DNA of 64,000 bases from Lycium barbarum (taxonomy: Eukaryota; Streptophyta; Magnoliopsida; Solanales; Solanaceae), in NCBI RefSeq assembly GCF_019175385.1, contig NC_083345.1, positions 126,049,657 through 126,113,656 on the forward strand, written 5' to 3'. This document shows, piece by piece, positions 44,504-58,335 of the stretch. How positions within the stretch are numbered: position 1 is the stretch's first letter; each line of letters starts with the position of its first letter. A model generated the notes under the pieces. The model saw only the letters and a list, made by a program, of their open reading frames with translations, ran no database searches and was not told where the DNA came from. The position numbers and the translations under genes are program-made.

Positions 44504-46323
44504 ATGATTAAAAATGTGTTCCACTAAAAATATTGGGTATTCTAGTAGACGCCTCTTTTCCTAAACAGACACAACCGCTTCTTAATACCCTGCGCTAAAA
44601 ACAACGGTTCCTCCACTGCGACACTGATTCGTTAATTCTCTAAACTTTCTTTCATTCCCTTCCCTCTATTCCTTCGTTCTCTATCTATTTTTATCTACGG
44701 TGCTCTTTCTTCAATTCTGCCTAAATTCTTCAATTCATCTACTAAACTCTACATTCTTTAATCATTGTCGCTTTCATGTTGCCTGTTTCCGTTACTTCCG
44801 TTGTGATGTTTTTATTGCAGTCCGTCTTTGCATTACTCCTTCACTGTTAACAGCACAGACAGGCACACTTACCAACATTCTTAAAAGTAAATTTGTGGCG
44901 AATATATATCACCTAGGGCGTTGTTCATTGTACACAGTAGCCATAACTTTCGTGGACTTCATATCTTGATGCAGGCAGCAGTTCGTCCATGCATCTTCTC
45001 TCAAATGCAAGTTCGGCGATAAGAGCAATTTCAAACAATAAGATTCTCCGGCGAGATTGATGAAGTTTTAACATTGAATTGTGTGAATGGATGATGAGAT
45101 AAATCGGAGAAATACAGAGAGTAATAAGATGATTGATATATTAGGTGGAGACATTGTACGAAGGAATCTAACAGTAAAAGAGAGGGATTACTCATTCATT
45201 ATTAACCGTGTTGAAAATGTGAACACAAGTGCTTACCAACTTAATTATTCTCAAAGCGAATTTGTTGTGTGGATTGCTTGCCAGGAGATGAAAACGAATA
45301 AAGTCGAGGAACTTACTCCATGAATATATTTTCAAAACTTCAATAAGGTATGAAAGAATAAGTTGTCTGATGGCTTATTGTCCATTGTAGTTTTATTTGC
45401 TCCATTATGATCTGCTTTTGCCTTCTTTGGTTGTTTGACATTTATACAAAGCATAAACGTAATTTGTACGGTGATCAGATCTTATAGAGTTCAAGTTAAA
45501 TTTAAACTGATTAATATAATTCTCCATATGCATGTTTATATCTTCATAATGCAACTTATCTTTCATATAGGATTTCTGCAATGGAAAAAAAATTAGATCA
45601 TGTGTACATCAAATACCTTCATGATTATGTAAACAACCATTTATCTTGAACTAAATGTAAAAGCTAAAAACACCATCTAATAGGGATTAGAAGAAGTATG
45701 TACTGAATCACTACTAATGCTGCACCCGTTGAAATTCTGCCAAAAAAAAAAAAAAAATCCTTCTTCAAAATGGGTGTTGCTATAACGTGACCTTGGTAGT
45801 TATCTGTTGGATGAAATGTGGGGTGAAGTGAGGCAGTTGCCTTGATATATATGGTTTCCGTCTCGAAGGACTTCGAGCCTTGTGCTGGACAGAAACATGA
45901 TTTATGTTGACAAAGATCAATTATAATTAATAGGTCATTAATCCATTGTAATTGATCATGGTAGAAAAAAGAAGAAATATTTAATAACTTCCCCGTCTCA
46001 ATTTATGTGTCATCTTTCTAATTTCGAGATTCAAACAAGCCTTTTTGGACCGTAATGTTTTCATATATGTTTTAAATATTTTGAAAATTCAATTATTGTG
46101 ACTTATACGTAGTACTTTTTATCTAGTTACTAGATGTGCAAATTTTATTTTAAAAATTTAAAGATTTCATGCAAACTGTTTGACTCTCGAAATTTGAATT
46201 GTGCCACATAAATTATGACAGAGGAGTAGTAATTAGTTTCCTTTTATCAAAATTATAACATAATATAATTTTCCATACTCTATTTTTTTTTATAACCACG
46301 CGAAGCGCGGGTAAATTTACTAG
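44504..46323. other. unique region right of the array, no recognised gene; Helitron-like 3' end
   Basis: After 44503 nothing matches the units. Short open frames at 44700-44969 and 45087-45323 resemble no family I know and lack exon-like context. A Stowaway-like MITE lies at 45988-46230. At 46297-46323 the sequence CACGCGAAGCGCGGG, a small hairpin, is followed 10 bases later by CTAG|T, the arrangement of Helitron 3' ends. No clear 5' TC end was located, so the element's extent is unknown. Confidence 0.45.
45988..46230. mobile_element. Stowaway-like MITE
   Basis: The left end CCCCGTCTCAATTTATGTG and the right end CACATAAATTATGACAGAGGAG are imperfect inverted repeats of the CTCCGTCTCAATTTATGTG type common in plant Stowaway elements. 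Confidence 0.65.
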
Positions 46324-47252
46324 TTTTACTTTATAATTGTAGAAATAACTTTAAGAAAGAAGTATACTTGGGGATAGATCCAGAATTTAAGTTCTAAGGA
46401 TCCATCTTTTAAGGTTTTTAGTGCTGAACCCATTATATTTTTAAAATCATTAGTTCACATCTACTATTTGTTAATAAATTCTAGTGGATTTTTATACATA
46501 AAAATTACTCCATCCATCCTATTAATTTCAATTGTATTACCTTCCTTTTTGGGTTGTCCCTAAAAAGTGTATTTTTCTATATTTTGTAAATTGACAATTC
46601 AAACATCCAACATGACAAATTTAAAATCACAGGATTCAAAAGATATTTTAGTACAGTACACACATCTTTAAATTATGACCACAAGATTCAAAAGTCTCTC
46701 TTTATTTTTGAACTCCGTGTCTAATCAAACTAAGAAACTTAAATTTTGCACGAAAGGAGTACTGGATTCAGATAGAAACCGATTGTTATTTCATCCGCCT
46801 CCGAGTACACCTCTCTTCCCTTTTTCATGATATGTTCAACAGAAATTAAACTTAGTATTTCTTTATACCAAAATTAATTTTTTTAGCATAAAGTTATCTA
46901 ATAATCCACGGTTTTATTATAAGAATGAAGTGAGTAGACAACATAGTTAATGGACCAAAGATTAATTAATCTACAAAATAGGAGACGGAATACAAGTGGA
47001 CATTAACAGTAGTACTTTGGTCGCTTCTTTATAGAGGAAAAACATTTTCCCATCCCATTACAGAGTTGTGGTAATACTAGTACAAGAATATCCGAGCTTC
47101 GTGGTCCCATTAACCAAAAAAAACAATGATAAAAAAAGAACTGTAAACTAGCCCAATAAAGCTTTCATTATATCCAAATTAATTTTGCTTCATCGGATAG
47201 CATTTTTAACTTATGGTGGAAGAAAAAGAGGAATTTTAACTTGTGGAATATT
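46324..47252. other. intergenic repeat-rich DNA, no gene seen
   Basis: It contains a worn Stowaway-like element at about 46505-46762 (ACTCCATCCATCCTATTAAT at the left; CGAAAGGAGTACTGG at the right) and AT-rich sequence. The BODYGUARD-type gene ends on the minus strand at its right edge, so its 3' untranslated region lies here. Confidence 0.5.
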
Positions 47253-50200
47253 TCAACTTGTGGAATTATTTTTCCAAATTTCCTCAAGTTCCCTAGCAAA
47301 TGCTTGTTGTCTTCCGACAACGATGGTGATATGATCTTTGTTCTCGACAACCTTAACACGAGCACGAGGAATTCTGGACTGTACGTTGTAGCTGCATTCG
47401 ACAGGGATAAGCTCGTCGTCTTCGCCGTGAAACACTGTGACATCGCATTTTAAATGGTTTTTCACCATATCTAGGTATCCTTCTATTTTTCCAGCAGTAC
47501 CACAAATGATGTTGTGTAGAGTATGCCATGCTGCATTGTGTGTGTGGCAGCAGAATCCCTCTACTAAGTATGTTCTTATCCTGCATGTAGGTAATTAACA
47601 TCGATCATTCTCATGATATAAGTAAACAATAAATTTAAAAAGGTAGCTCGATGCACGAAGTATTTCATGTTTAAGTAGAATATATCGTTAAGGGTGTTGT
47701 ATATGTTACTATAGGTTTTTTAGAATAAATCGTCATAATTAAAAGAAATCTAATATTTGATTTACTAGAACATTCAGTTTCTTAGTCGTAAGAGGAGTCT
47801 GATTTACTACTTTGTTTATGTGGCTATTTAAAGCAAATAAGTCTACTACTTTGTATATGTGGCTATTTAAAGCCCTGTGGTGAATATGAAGTTTATGAGA
47901 CAAACTTCCGTTCATACTTTCAACCTTGTTGCTTGTATTTTTAAATTAAAAAAAGAAAAGAAAAGAACATTCATTGGAAAGGTTGTACTTCATAAGGTTG
48001 TGACGTAGACAATCTATCCTGACAGAATTACATCAGCAATTGATTCAATTGCTTGAATCCGTAACCTATTTGTCACATAGAAGAGAATATTTTCGTTGCC
48101 CCCAAAGACCGGTTCCTAAGTAAATGGGAAACGGGAAACGATATAGAAAAAAAAAAAAAGAGAGATTGATTAAGGTTCTTTTTTCTTAAAAATAGATCCG
48201 AAAGAAAAAAGATGATAGGAGAAAGAGTTTAAGTTTAGTGCAGTGTATAAAACTATTTACATATCAGTTAATTTGAAAGGCAATACATCTTTACTTTTAT
48301 ATTTACAATTTATTTAATGGAAAATTGAATCCTAATTGTAAGTAACCAAAGTTCTTTCCTTTTCCAGCATTATTTACTCAAAATACGTTTTTCATGGTTT
48401 TCATCATTTTCTTTTCAACTTTCATGATTTTCATCTCAGTAAAGTAATTCTTCAACACCAAATTATTTCATAATTGACTGCTATTTGCTAAAGTATTATT
48501 TTCTCTCAACGTCATGGTAAATCAACCACTGAAGTAATTCTTCAACGCCCAAACATTAGAATCTTAAAAGAAACAATTCGTCAACATCACATTGGAAACT
48601 TTTCTGATTTTCATTAGGGAATTGCTGCAATTCCCTATGAATTGAAGTTGTAGTGGCAATACTATTACCATTAACAATATTCTCATTCTGGTGAGACAGG
48701 ATTAAAGTTAGTGGTAAAGTTAATTATTTAAAATTAATTTACTCATTCATGAAAAAATAAATAATACCAATAAATCTTGGAAACAAAACCCAAACAAATG
48801 TACATATATCCAAGAAAGTTGGATTTGATTAAAGATATGAGAATAGAATTGGCAAAAGTTTGGTATGATTGTTATGGACTGAAGAAGAATAGCAAAGATG
48901 CATTAGGCAGTGACAGAGAACTTCGAGGAGAATCTCAGAGAAAGAAGTGGTGGATTCATTCAAGGTATTTCCTATAGAGAGAGAAAATAGATTAAATTTT
49001 GAGGGTGGGGGCAAACGATTGGATTGAAAAGGAGAGAGAGAAAAGGACATTGTTTGACATTCTTTTTTGCAAATTATTTACCAAAAATTTGGTAACCTGC
49101 TGTTGCCGGTCATTATTACCTGATGGCTTAAAAAAATAGTACACTGATAGTGCACCAAATTTAAACTTTAAGAGAAAATTAATTAAGCTTGGTTTCTGTC
49201 CACAAATACATAGATGAAACAAAAAAGAATCTAAATTTTACGGATTCGGGTCTTCTCCATTTTCTCCAAGTTCTTGTTTAGATTAATGACACATGTCGTG
49301 GTCGAGAATTAATGGTATATATTTAATTAACTAAAACAAAACTCTAACCATAGGTAGAATAATTAATCACTTCCATATATTTGCTCCCAAAATATATTTT
49401 TACAATCCCATAATTCTAGATCTACCTTATATCTTTTCTAAATATATTAAAAACTTTTCTTTCTTTCCTTGAGTAAACTTTTGCCGTACCTTAAATATTT
49501 TTACGTCTATCCTTTTTTTTTTTCTTCACAATATTTATTTTTCTAATTGAATTTGAAAGGGCCACAACTCCTGTAAGGCTATAGAGTAACGGAAAGTTGA
49601 GTGCTTAAATTTAATTTGCTAGTACTACCAAAAATATGTTAGGTAAGACATTTGATTCTTTATTTGGCAAATATTGTTTTATAAAGTTCTTTAATTTTAT
49701 CATCATAATTCATCGGTTGGAGTTTACTTCTAATTTTCTCTCTTCGAATGAGAAGGTAAGCATATACCTATGAGATAAGCTTCAATATCGAGGGATAGGA
49801 AAAAAGTAGCAAAAAAATAACAATGATTCACGGCAAAAATTTATTCATGCTAAGAAAAAAAAAGTTTCAATATATTTAGAAAAAATATAATGTAGATTTA
49901 GAATTGTGAGATTGAAAAAGTATATTTTGGGAGCAAATATATGGAAGTAATTAATTATTCTAACAGTGGTTAGAGTTTTTAGTTTAGGTAATTAAATCTA
50001 GGCCATTAATTTTAGACTATGATATGTATGTGTCATTAATCCAAGCAAGAATTTGGGGAAAATGGAGAGGAGTCGGATCCAAATTTTATATACTTGTACA
50101 TATAAAAGATATCTACCCGGGTAATTACAGGTACTTTCTACTCCCTTCATCCCAATTTAAGTGTTTTAGTTTAAGAAATAAAAAGAACCATTTTAATCTT

Positions 50201-53200
50201 GTGGTTTTAAATTAAAAATGTGAGTAATGTACTAAAATGTCCTTTGATTCTTGTGATTTTAAACTTACAGGTCGAATGGTTGAAATGTTAACTTACTAAA
50301 TATGGAAAGAGATACTTTTTTTGACACATACCGAAAAGAAAAGTATGACACAGACGGATGGAGTAATAAGAAACATTGGTTGGTAATAATAAGTAACTAT
50401 CCTATTATAATAAAATTATACCGACAGTGCAAATCCATCACAAAAAATGGATTGAGCCGAATTCAAATGGTACAAACAACTTCAATGTAATTGTAATTTC
50501 GCTCTGGTACGTTATTATTTGGGTCAACGGTCAAGAACCGACTTGGCTGACAATTTATACGGACTAATTAATCACAGAGAATGAATGCTAAAACGACCAA
50601 GCACAAATCTACCATTAAATCTGAGAAAGGACGAATTTTGCTTTATCCCAATCTTAAATAATCTAACTACCTGGCATGAATGACATAATAAAATGTTTGA
50701 CCAAGTAAAACGGGTGGCCATGCCCAAAAAAGAGGAAAACAAAAACAGAAAACGGGCGTTGAGCAGTAGATGCAGTTGGTGGGGCATTGTTTGGTTTAAG
50801 CAACCCCCATTATATCATATTTTTTTTGGCCTAGACATTTATTACAGTGATGGATAAAGTTATGAAGGAGGTCGTTGTGTGTTGCTTCCTAATTTAATGT
50901 AAAGATTTGGTGTTAGGTTGTTTTTCATAATATATAGGTAGCTAATAAGAAAAAAGAAGCTACATATAAGATGTATATACGTATTCTTAACAGTGATGTC
51001 TTTTACTGAAAACAAATAATATAATATGACCATGTTTACTACCTTCACACAAAGCTTGGAGATCGAAGCCCACGGCAAAAATTGTAGGCATTGGTGACAT
51101 AAATACTCAAAAAAATGTGGTAATACATAGTGAATTTCAAGATAAGGTGGTGGACCATGTGTAATTTCATTCTAGAAAGAAATTATTGGATGCGCAAACG
51201 AAGTCCAAATTAATAGTTGAAAAGAAAAATAAAGCTACATACAAGGTGTAAAAATACTCTTAATAGTGATACCTTTTATGGAAATTGTAGTGTGCATGAT
51301 AATATTTATTTTAAGTCAAACTCGCGTGATTTTTCTTAGAGAGTCTCATGTCGTTAATTTCTTCAAAAAGCCTAAACACTCTTCCAAGTAATTTTGCTAG
51401 TTAGTATTAGCAATGGACATCAAATGCTAAATTCCTCCTGGGGTCCATAGCCGTATACTCTAAAGAATGACATGGACATTAACGACACAAGAAATTTCTA
51501 AAGTTAGTTTGGACAATCAAACCTAATTCATTTCGAGACTTTGACAAGACAACGGGAGAACAAAATATATAGTTAGTGTTGGCAGGAAAAATGAGCATAA
51601 TATAAACACGCACACACATACATACCTGTTTCTGGTCAGGAGTTTGGTGAGAAATTCCCACAAACGATGGTTCTTGCAGATGAGTAGGCAAATTGTTCGA
51701 CTAACGTGCTCATACCAACATGCTATCGACGCTCCAAATGCAATCACTGGCCATACTCGTCTTGGCGCTATTCTCCTCATCATATACTGCGTCGCTTGTT
51801 CTCCCTTTGGTGTTGGAAAATATGGCTGTCATTTTGTTTCATTCAGGTCATTAGAAGGAAAAATGACATCAATTAATAAAGACAGACGTGAACTTTATCA
51901 TGGCAATAATTAGGAAAACAAAGATCATATTTGCTCATGTACTATTAGAAATTGAGTAATTGGTAACAATTATAAGGCCTATGAGTTCTAAATTCTAAAG
52001 TGAAATCATGTGTTAGTAACTCACTTCTAAATTTAAATTTTGTAGATATTTAGGGATTTTTCTTAATACAAATATGGGTTCGAGCTAAAACTATTGAATT
52101 CTGTTGAACCTGTATATCGACTTCTAGCTCCGGCCCAGCCCCACTATCAGAAATGTGTCTCAATTTTGTCCTAACCCCTTCTCCAACCAGAAGTAATTTT
52201 AAACTATAGTCAAAAGTTGAGGAGAAATTTGATTTTTCTCGAAGAATTTGGTCATGTGAAGTCTACATATATCACTAAATAGGGTTCTTTTTACGTTTCC
52301 TGTGGAGCTCGTTTAATACCAAAAGTGTTAACGGATAAAAAAATTGAACCACTTCAAATAGTACAAGGACGAGTTTGGACCATTTCTTACCGGTGCAAGT
52401 AAAGTGAGGGATTTAACTAAGCCAGGGTGTTTTACAGCGAGTGCCAGCGCCAAGATACAGCCCAATGAATGTGCCACAATGTGGAAAGATTTGACCTTGT
52501 ATGGCTCTAACACTGATTTCTCAATCATGTCTAGATGCTCCCTTAAGGTGTATAGTGATTCATTTGGCTTTGGACTTCTTCCAAATCCTAGCAGATCCAC
52601 CGCAAATAACCGATACTTCGATTTTGTAGCCTTTGTAAAGTTTGGAAACAGAGTCTCTGTCCAAAATTCTGATGATGATATGAACCCATGTATGAAGATC
52701 ACATTTTCTTGCACGTTCTCTGTATTTTTTTAACACAAATATAAGGCATTAAACTAAAAACAAAAAAGGATATACTAGTAGTTCTTTACTTCTTTTGGTC
52801 CATGATAAATGTCGTTAAAGTTTTTGACACACCCTAAAATAAGTACTACCACTAATTTAATAGCATTCATTATAAGGATTATCTGACTAAATTACTCGTT
52901 ATATTTCCTCAATTACTACTCCCTCCGTTTCAATTTATGTGACATTTTTCGCTTTACGAGATTCAATTTGACTAAATTTTGAAGTTAAATTGGTTTAGAT
53001 TAACTCAATATTTTAACATTAAAATTTATATATTTGAAAACTACATGAAAAGTACTATAAGTTGCAACGTTTCTCATATCAATTTGGTGAAAAAATACAT
53101 CTTAAAATGTTGGTCAAAGTTCATGCAGTTTGAATCTCGGGTAGCGAAAAGTGCCACATAAATTGAGACAGGGGGAGTGTCTTTTATCTCTCCTAATACT

Positions 53201-53928
53201 TTTTACATCATTTATTATAGTAAGAGTAGATTTTGGGGAAAAAGATAAATTAACACTTTCTTGATTTTCTAAAGCGACAGACTCTGGATCAAACTGATTT
53301 GGCTAAAACGACACTTATTTTGGACAGGACGAGTAGGAGAGAAGAGTAGTTTTACTGTCATACCTTTGGCACCATCAACATGGACAAAAAGTGTATCTTT
53401 GCAAGAGGAGCTCCAAGAATTACAAGTTTTACAATCACAATCCGACCATCTTGGAATAGGATGAGATTTTTGGCCACCAATTTTGCCTTGCAGCATTTCC
53501 ACAATGGTAGAGTTTACGGTGAAAGTCGAGCGCATATTTCCCTTTCTCACAGTTGTGGCATTCTCCAATTTAAGCTTTTTGAGCTCGTTCACGGTGAATT
53601 TTGACACTTCAGCCGCTAGCGAGGATCGCGTGTAGAGTGTGTCTGATATTTCTTCTAGCTGCAGTTTTTTGCAGCTAGAAGAAGAAGTCAGACACATAAT
53701 CTTGGACTCGGAGACCAAGATTGTGCCATTGCTCGTTATGGCTTGTTTAGCCGACGAGCAGTAACAAGGCTTCCACTCTGCTTCGACTATAAAATCGATT
53801 ACTTTGTAAGTGTAACAGAGCAAAAAATCAAGAACGTCGAGGACTGTGAACACGAGGAAGCTGATGACTTCATTCAATATTCTGCCTGCCATTGTGAATG
53901 TTGACTTGGCCTTTTCCATAATCGACAT
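47253..53928 (-). CDS. BDG: BODYGUARD-type alpha/beta hydrolase (four exons)
   Basis: Minus-strand exons 53928-53364, 52719-52391, 51825-51626 and 47580-47253 join in phase at GT-AG sites to give 473 aa, close to the family's usual length of about 470. Order: a hydrophobic N-terminal anchor (ISFLVFTVLDVLDFLLCYTY), the family's Cys-rich WSDCDCKTC box, an alpha/beta hydrolase core starting IFIHGF, the nucleophile elbow AHSLG (Ser273), CWYEHVSRTICLLICKNHRL, FCCHTHNAAWHTLHN, then the acidic residue in FHGEDDELIP (about D420) and the His in NKDHITIV (H448). The triad is complete. Family members in Arabidopsis are epidermal proteins needed for normal cutin and cuticle formation; their substrate is not settled. 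The third intron is 4045 bp and full of mobile-element remnants; introns 1 and 2 are 644 and 565 bp. No stop or frameshift was found. Which of the BDG paralogues it matches cannot be decided by eye. Confidence 0.93.
49225..50092. mobile_element. long terminal-inverted-repeat element in intron 3 of the BDG gene
   Basis: The arm at about 49225-49505 (TTTACGGATTCGGGTCTTCT ... TTCCATATATTTGCTCCCAA ... ACTTTTGCCGT) reappears as its reverse complement at about 49830-50092 (ACGGCAAAAATTTATTC ... TTGGGAGCAAATATATGGAA ... GGAGTCGGATCC), with a spacer of about 320 bp. Arms of roughly 270 bp suggest a Mutator-like or fold-back non-autonomous element. It has no coding capacity. The target-site copy was not resolved. 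Confidence 0.8.
50132..50372. mobile_element. Stowaway-like MITE in intron 3 of the BDG gene
   Basis: The ends are TACTCCCTTCATCCCAATTT and AGTATGACACAGACGGATGGAGTA, inverted in the outer bases, with TA at both edges. Confidence 0.7.
52915..53180. mobile_element. Stowaway MITE in intron 1 of the BDG gene
   Basis: The left end CTCCCTCCGTTTCAATTTAT and the right end CATAAATTGAGACAGGGGGAG are well-matched inverted repeats with the standard Stowaway terminus. It lies wholly inside intron 1 (52720-53363). Confidence 0.85.
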
Positions 53929-56900
53929 ATTGATTTGTCTAAAAGAGTGAAATGAGGTGGGAAGATTGTGTTTTTCCCCTGCTTTGGTATATCACAAAAA
54001 CTATGTTAAAGCTACAAGTGGCATTAGATGTTGAAAAACAGCTGATGACGCAATATTATTTTACTTTCTTCGTCTTCCTTATAAGAAGACGAAGAAGGAT
54101 GGGTGTTGAGAGATTATAAGAAAAAGGGTTATGGAAAATGGAATACATATACAAATGACGACACGATGTTCTTGGGTTTGATTTTATTGGAGGAATAACG
54201 TGTGGGGTTGGCTTGTTCTCTATTTCAAAATCTGGTGGGAGGAGAAGAAGGGATAGATAAATACAGACACGTAAACAGAAGAGTGAACTTTTATTGTTAC
54301 ATTAAAAACGTTTGCTGGACTAAGAAAACTAAGTTTGGTGGTGGTTGAACCTCTGAGTAAATAAAATTACAATCTTCTGCAAGTAATGAGAAATGCAACC
54401 ACTAAGACAGGTATAACCACATCCTTAGATCAATGCTTAAAAAGGAGAGACAATTCTTGTTAATTGGTAACTTGTATATACCGTTAATACTTTTAAAAGA
54501 GTTTTAATTTATGCACTCACAATATATATACATTTTTTGCATATATATTATATATTAACAGTATTTGGTTTTCCTTTGGTGTTTTAATGCACTTTGAGGC
54601 CCCAATTAATCCAGTTTCGTGTTGGAAGTCCCGCTTGGAAGGTGAAGTGATCTCTACCAATGACGAACGACTCCATTTCTGAGGCTTGAATCCGAAATAT
54701 CGTGATTATTATCATGTTAAGTTGACCTATAGGAACATGTAAGTACTCTTTATAGCAAGTCTGATATATTAGCCTGAAGAGTAATTATGAAGTGTTGGTC
54801 TATTAAACTGGTTAAGTTCTTTGTAGTATTGTTACTGCATACGTACACTCCTATTTAGAAATTCATGCTGGAAACTTGGAATCTTGTTAGTTAGATGGAC
54901 TGACGTAAAGCGTTTCTAGAAAAATTCATTCCAATAGCTGTAATAAAGATTAACTTATGAGCTTAGCTTATCCATCTAAATACTCACATTTTAACTAAGG
55001 GAACACTAAATCACCATGAAATATGTATTAGAGTATACACTTGACATTTGACAAGTTGGAGAATAAAGCATAAAGCTATTGTTAGGAAACAACGTATATA
55101 AAGGTTAATTGAGACTACTGATCCCATTCGATGCCTAACAATAAGATTTTATTTTCAGCAATTACACTATGAGTTTGCTTGCAGTAAACAAACTATTTTG
55201 CTCCATCTTTTTTTCTTGGAAAAAGTGGGGGTGGGTGGAGATATTTAGGCTTTGACAGGAAGGAAAAGAAAATAAGAACACAATACTTTCGGTGCATTCT
55301 ATCTAGGACGATACTACCCAGCCAATCTTCCGCATTAATACAGCAATTGACTAAACATACGATATAATTTTTTTGTATTTTAGAAGAATATAGCTGGTGT
55401 TACGTTAAACTAGAGGTGTGCATCATTTTGGCTTTAATTGAGAAAACCGACCCTGATAAAAGCATTTTCATAGTTTGTCTCTTCCCGTACGTGTTTTTTT
55501 ATCACTTATTTCATTAACTTTTCTAGAGGGACGGGTTCGTGCCAGGGAAAGGTAGAAATAGTAGCAAAGTCAGAAATTTGGCGAAGGAGCTGTGTAATAT
55601 TTAATACTCCTACATATGTATAAGAACTAGTATTTGATATATTTACACAATAATATTTTGAATAAGAATGTTCTAACGGTCCGCTCTTCGCCGATTATAG
55701 CTCCACCACTGGATAGAAGTGGGAAAATTAAAACAATTTCACCTACACACTGCATGGGAGGAATTTCAATAGTTAGATGTTGTAATTAGTGGCGTAGTCG
55801 GAATTTTCACTAATGAGATTCAAACTATAAAGAGGTAAACACACGAAGAAGTCAAAAGGATTCAATATCCACTATACGTTCACATTAGATCAAAAGTAAT
55901 TTTTTATCTTGTATATATACTAATATTAACTTAGAGACATCTGCCAATGGACTTGAACTCTAATCCTAATTTTATCCATTTTTAGTCTTTAATTTGTTGG
56001 GAAGATCTTAAATTAAAAGTGTACTATTGTTTTTTTTTCTCTTGTTGGAGCAAGGTAATGCATGTGAAGTGGCTTCGTGACAACAGAAAGGAAAATAATG
56101 CCATGATTTGCCTAACAAATACAAGAGTTTTATTAACAAGCCACAAAATTTAAAGACACAATCATCACTTAAAATAGAGAAGGGTAATCTTGACTTATGT
56201 AATTTAATTTAATTTTGCGGAAACTCCTCCCACAGCACTCAAAAGTTAGGGAAACCATAATTAATGCCTGAAAATTTATTTAAAGGGAAAAACCTCCAAA
56301 CCTGCTTGTATTAATTGCGAGTATCCCCATCCACATGAGATGCCATCCCCCACAAACTGCAAAGCCAACCCCTCAATATCACCACCGACCCGATCCTCCT
56401 TATAATTGTACCATAATATCTTTTTCATCATGTTGACTTTGAAAGGTTTGATTTTGCTTCTTCTTATAAAAATTACTTATATAACTTGATCTTTTTTTTT
56501 TCTTCTAAATATTGAGTTAGATTTCTTTGAGGGGAATCTTTGAGTAACGGTACAATTTTTTCGGTATGACCTATACATCACGAATTTGAACCTTGGGATC
56601 AATTATTGAAGCTTGCGTTAAGATGTATTGTCTACATTACATCTCTTGGGGTGAGACCTTTAATTCCCCATACCCTGCATCCTGCATGAGCACAGTATGC
56701 TTCGTGCACCAAACTACCTCTTATTGAAATATATTAATTTTTTTTCTTGTATAACATGACAGTAGAATAAAATTTTAAATGACTTTCTTATGCTACTTTT
56801 CGCAAAGATCTTTTATATATTATTTCTATTTTTGCTCTTAGATAATAGTCCCTCCGATTCATTTTATGTGAACCTGTTTGATCGCACGAAATTTATAAAT

Positions 56901-57384
56901 AATAAAAAGAAATTAAAACTTGCATTCTTAACAAATCATAATGTAATAGACATGACGACACTTATTGCTACACTATTTGCATGATCGTAAATTGGAGAAC
57001 ATAGGCAGTCTTGTTCTTTAATTCTCAAAAGCTTCTTTAAATCACTTATTTCTTGTGGAGAGCCTTGTGGTGAAGAGGGAATTAAGCTGAATGAAGGGGT
57101 CCTATTTATTGCTTTTACGTGCCATAGCCCATAAGTGAGAAGCTCTTGCTCCTGCACAAAGCCAACTGGATCTCACCAAATTCTACATTCATTATCGTCT
57201 ATCGAGCCTTTATTAATGGCAGGTAGCTAGACAACTTGTTTGGCTCCTGAAAGCAACTTTAGTGCCGTTGTATCACAAGTGTAATTTACAATATTTTATT
57301 CTATCAAAGTAATTGGAAATCTAATCAATGATTTCGTTGAAGTTTGAAAAAATAAAGTACTTGAAGTTAAATTAAATAAATGTA

Positions 57385-57650
57385 CTTCCTCCGTTCACTT
57401 TTACTTGCTCATTATTTCAAAAATGGATTTTCACTTTTACTTGTCACTTTTAGAATATCAAGAAAAGATAATTTTGTTTTTCCTGTTTTACACATAGTAT
57501 TAATTACTCACTTCAAATCATCTTTCAAATCCAATAAAAATATGCACCAATTAATATAGATACATTGGTAATTTATGCACTTTATTTATTATTTCTTAAA
57601 CAACTTGAATAGTCTAAAGTGGACAAGTAAAAGTGAACGGAGAGACTACT
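57385..57650. mobile_element. MITE with CTTCCTCCGTTCACTTTTAC ends
   Basis: Left TACTTCCTCCGTTCACTTTT and right ACAAGTAAAAGTGAACGGAG are inverted and flanked by TA-rich DNA. This is a Stowaway-type element of about 265 bp without coding capacity. Confidence 0.8.
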
Positions 57651-58335
57651 ATTTAGAAGTTAAAAGTTTTTCTGCTTGAACATGAATTTGACTAAGAAAA
57701 CGTTTATGTGGAAATCATTATTCACTGGAATACTCCTCAAACATGTTTTTCATACTTAAAATTCACCATTTCAAATTTAAAGCTAATATAATTGACCAAA
57801 TTATTAAGCAAACATTTATGAAGATTAATTAAAAATTGGCCACTAGAGAATAGAAGAAAGATCTGACTCGAGCTATAGGATTGCTCGTCTATTTAAAATA
57901 AGTTAAATCCAATGAATTGACATATGGAAGATAACAATGCATGTAATGCATTACTAACTAGGAATTAACACACAACACATGTCATTCATTGCTTGTGTAT
58001 AACGGAATTTATTAATACGGCAAAAACATAGACCTAATTATTAAATTATAACCCTGCCCTTTTTGGTGCTAAAAACATTACTGTTATCTTCCATAACATA
58101 AATTCATACCCTACTCTTATATACATGGAATAGCAAATTATACATCCATCGTGCAGGGTTTATAGCATTCAATTGTGAATGCAACATGTGGGAGTTGAAT
58201 TTCCACTGATTAGAGAAGTGTTATGTTTTGATGCCCATGGGGTCTGCAATAATAAAGACTATTGGTAGAAACTATTGTCCACAGTGTGTAATTAATGCCT
58301 GCTGATGCACCTTTTGAAGAACTCACCAAATAGTT

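Noticed and set aside
44700..45323. Two short plus-strand frames right of the array
   Set aside because: No family similarity, no coding-like conservation to test, and they sit in DNA that may be a Helitron interior. Not called as genes.
49225..50092. Initially considered a pri-miRNA-like hairpin
   Set aside because: The arms are about 270 bp with a 320-bp loop, far larger than a typical plant miRNA precursor, and look like element termini.
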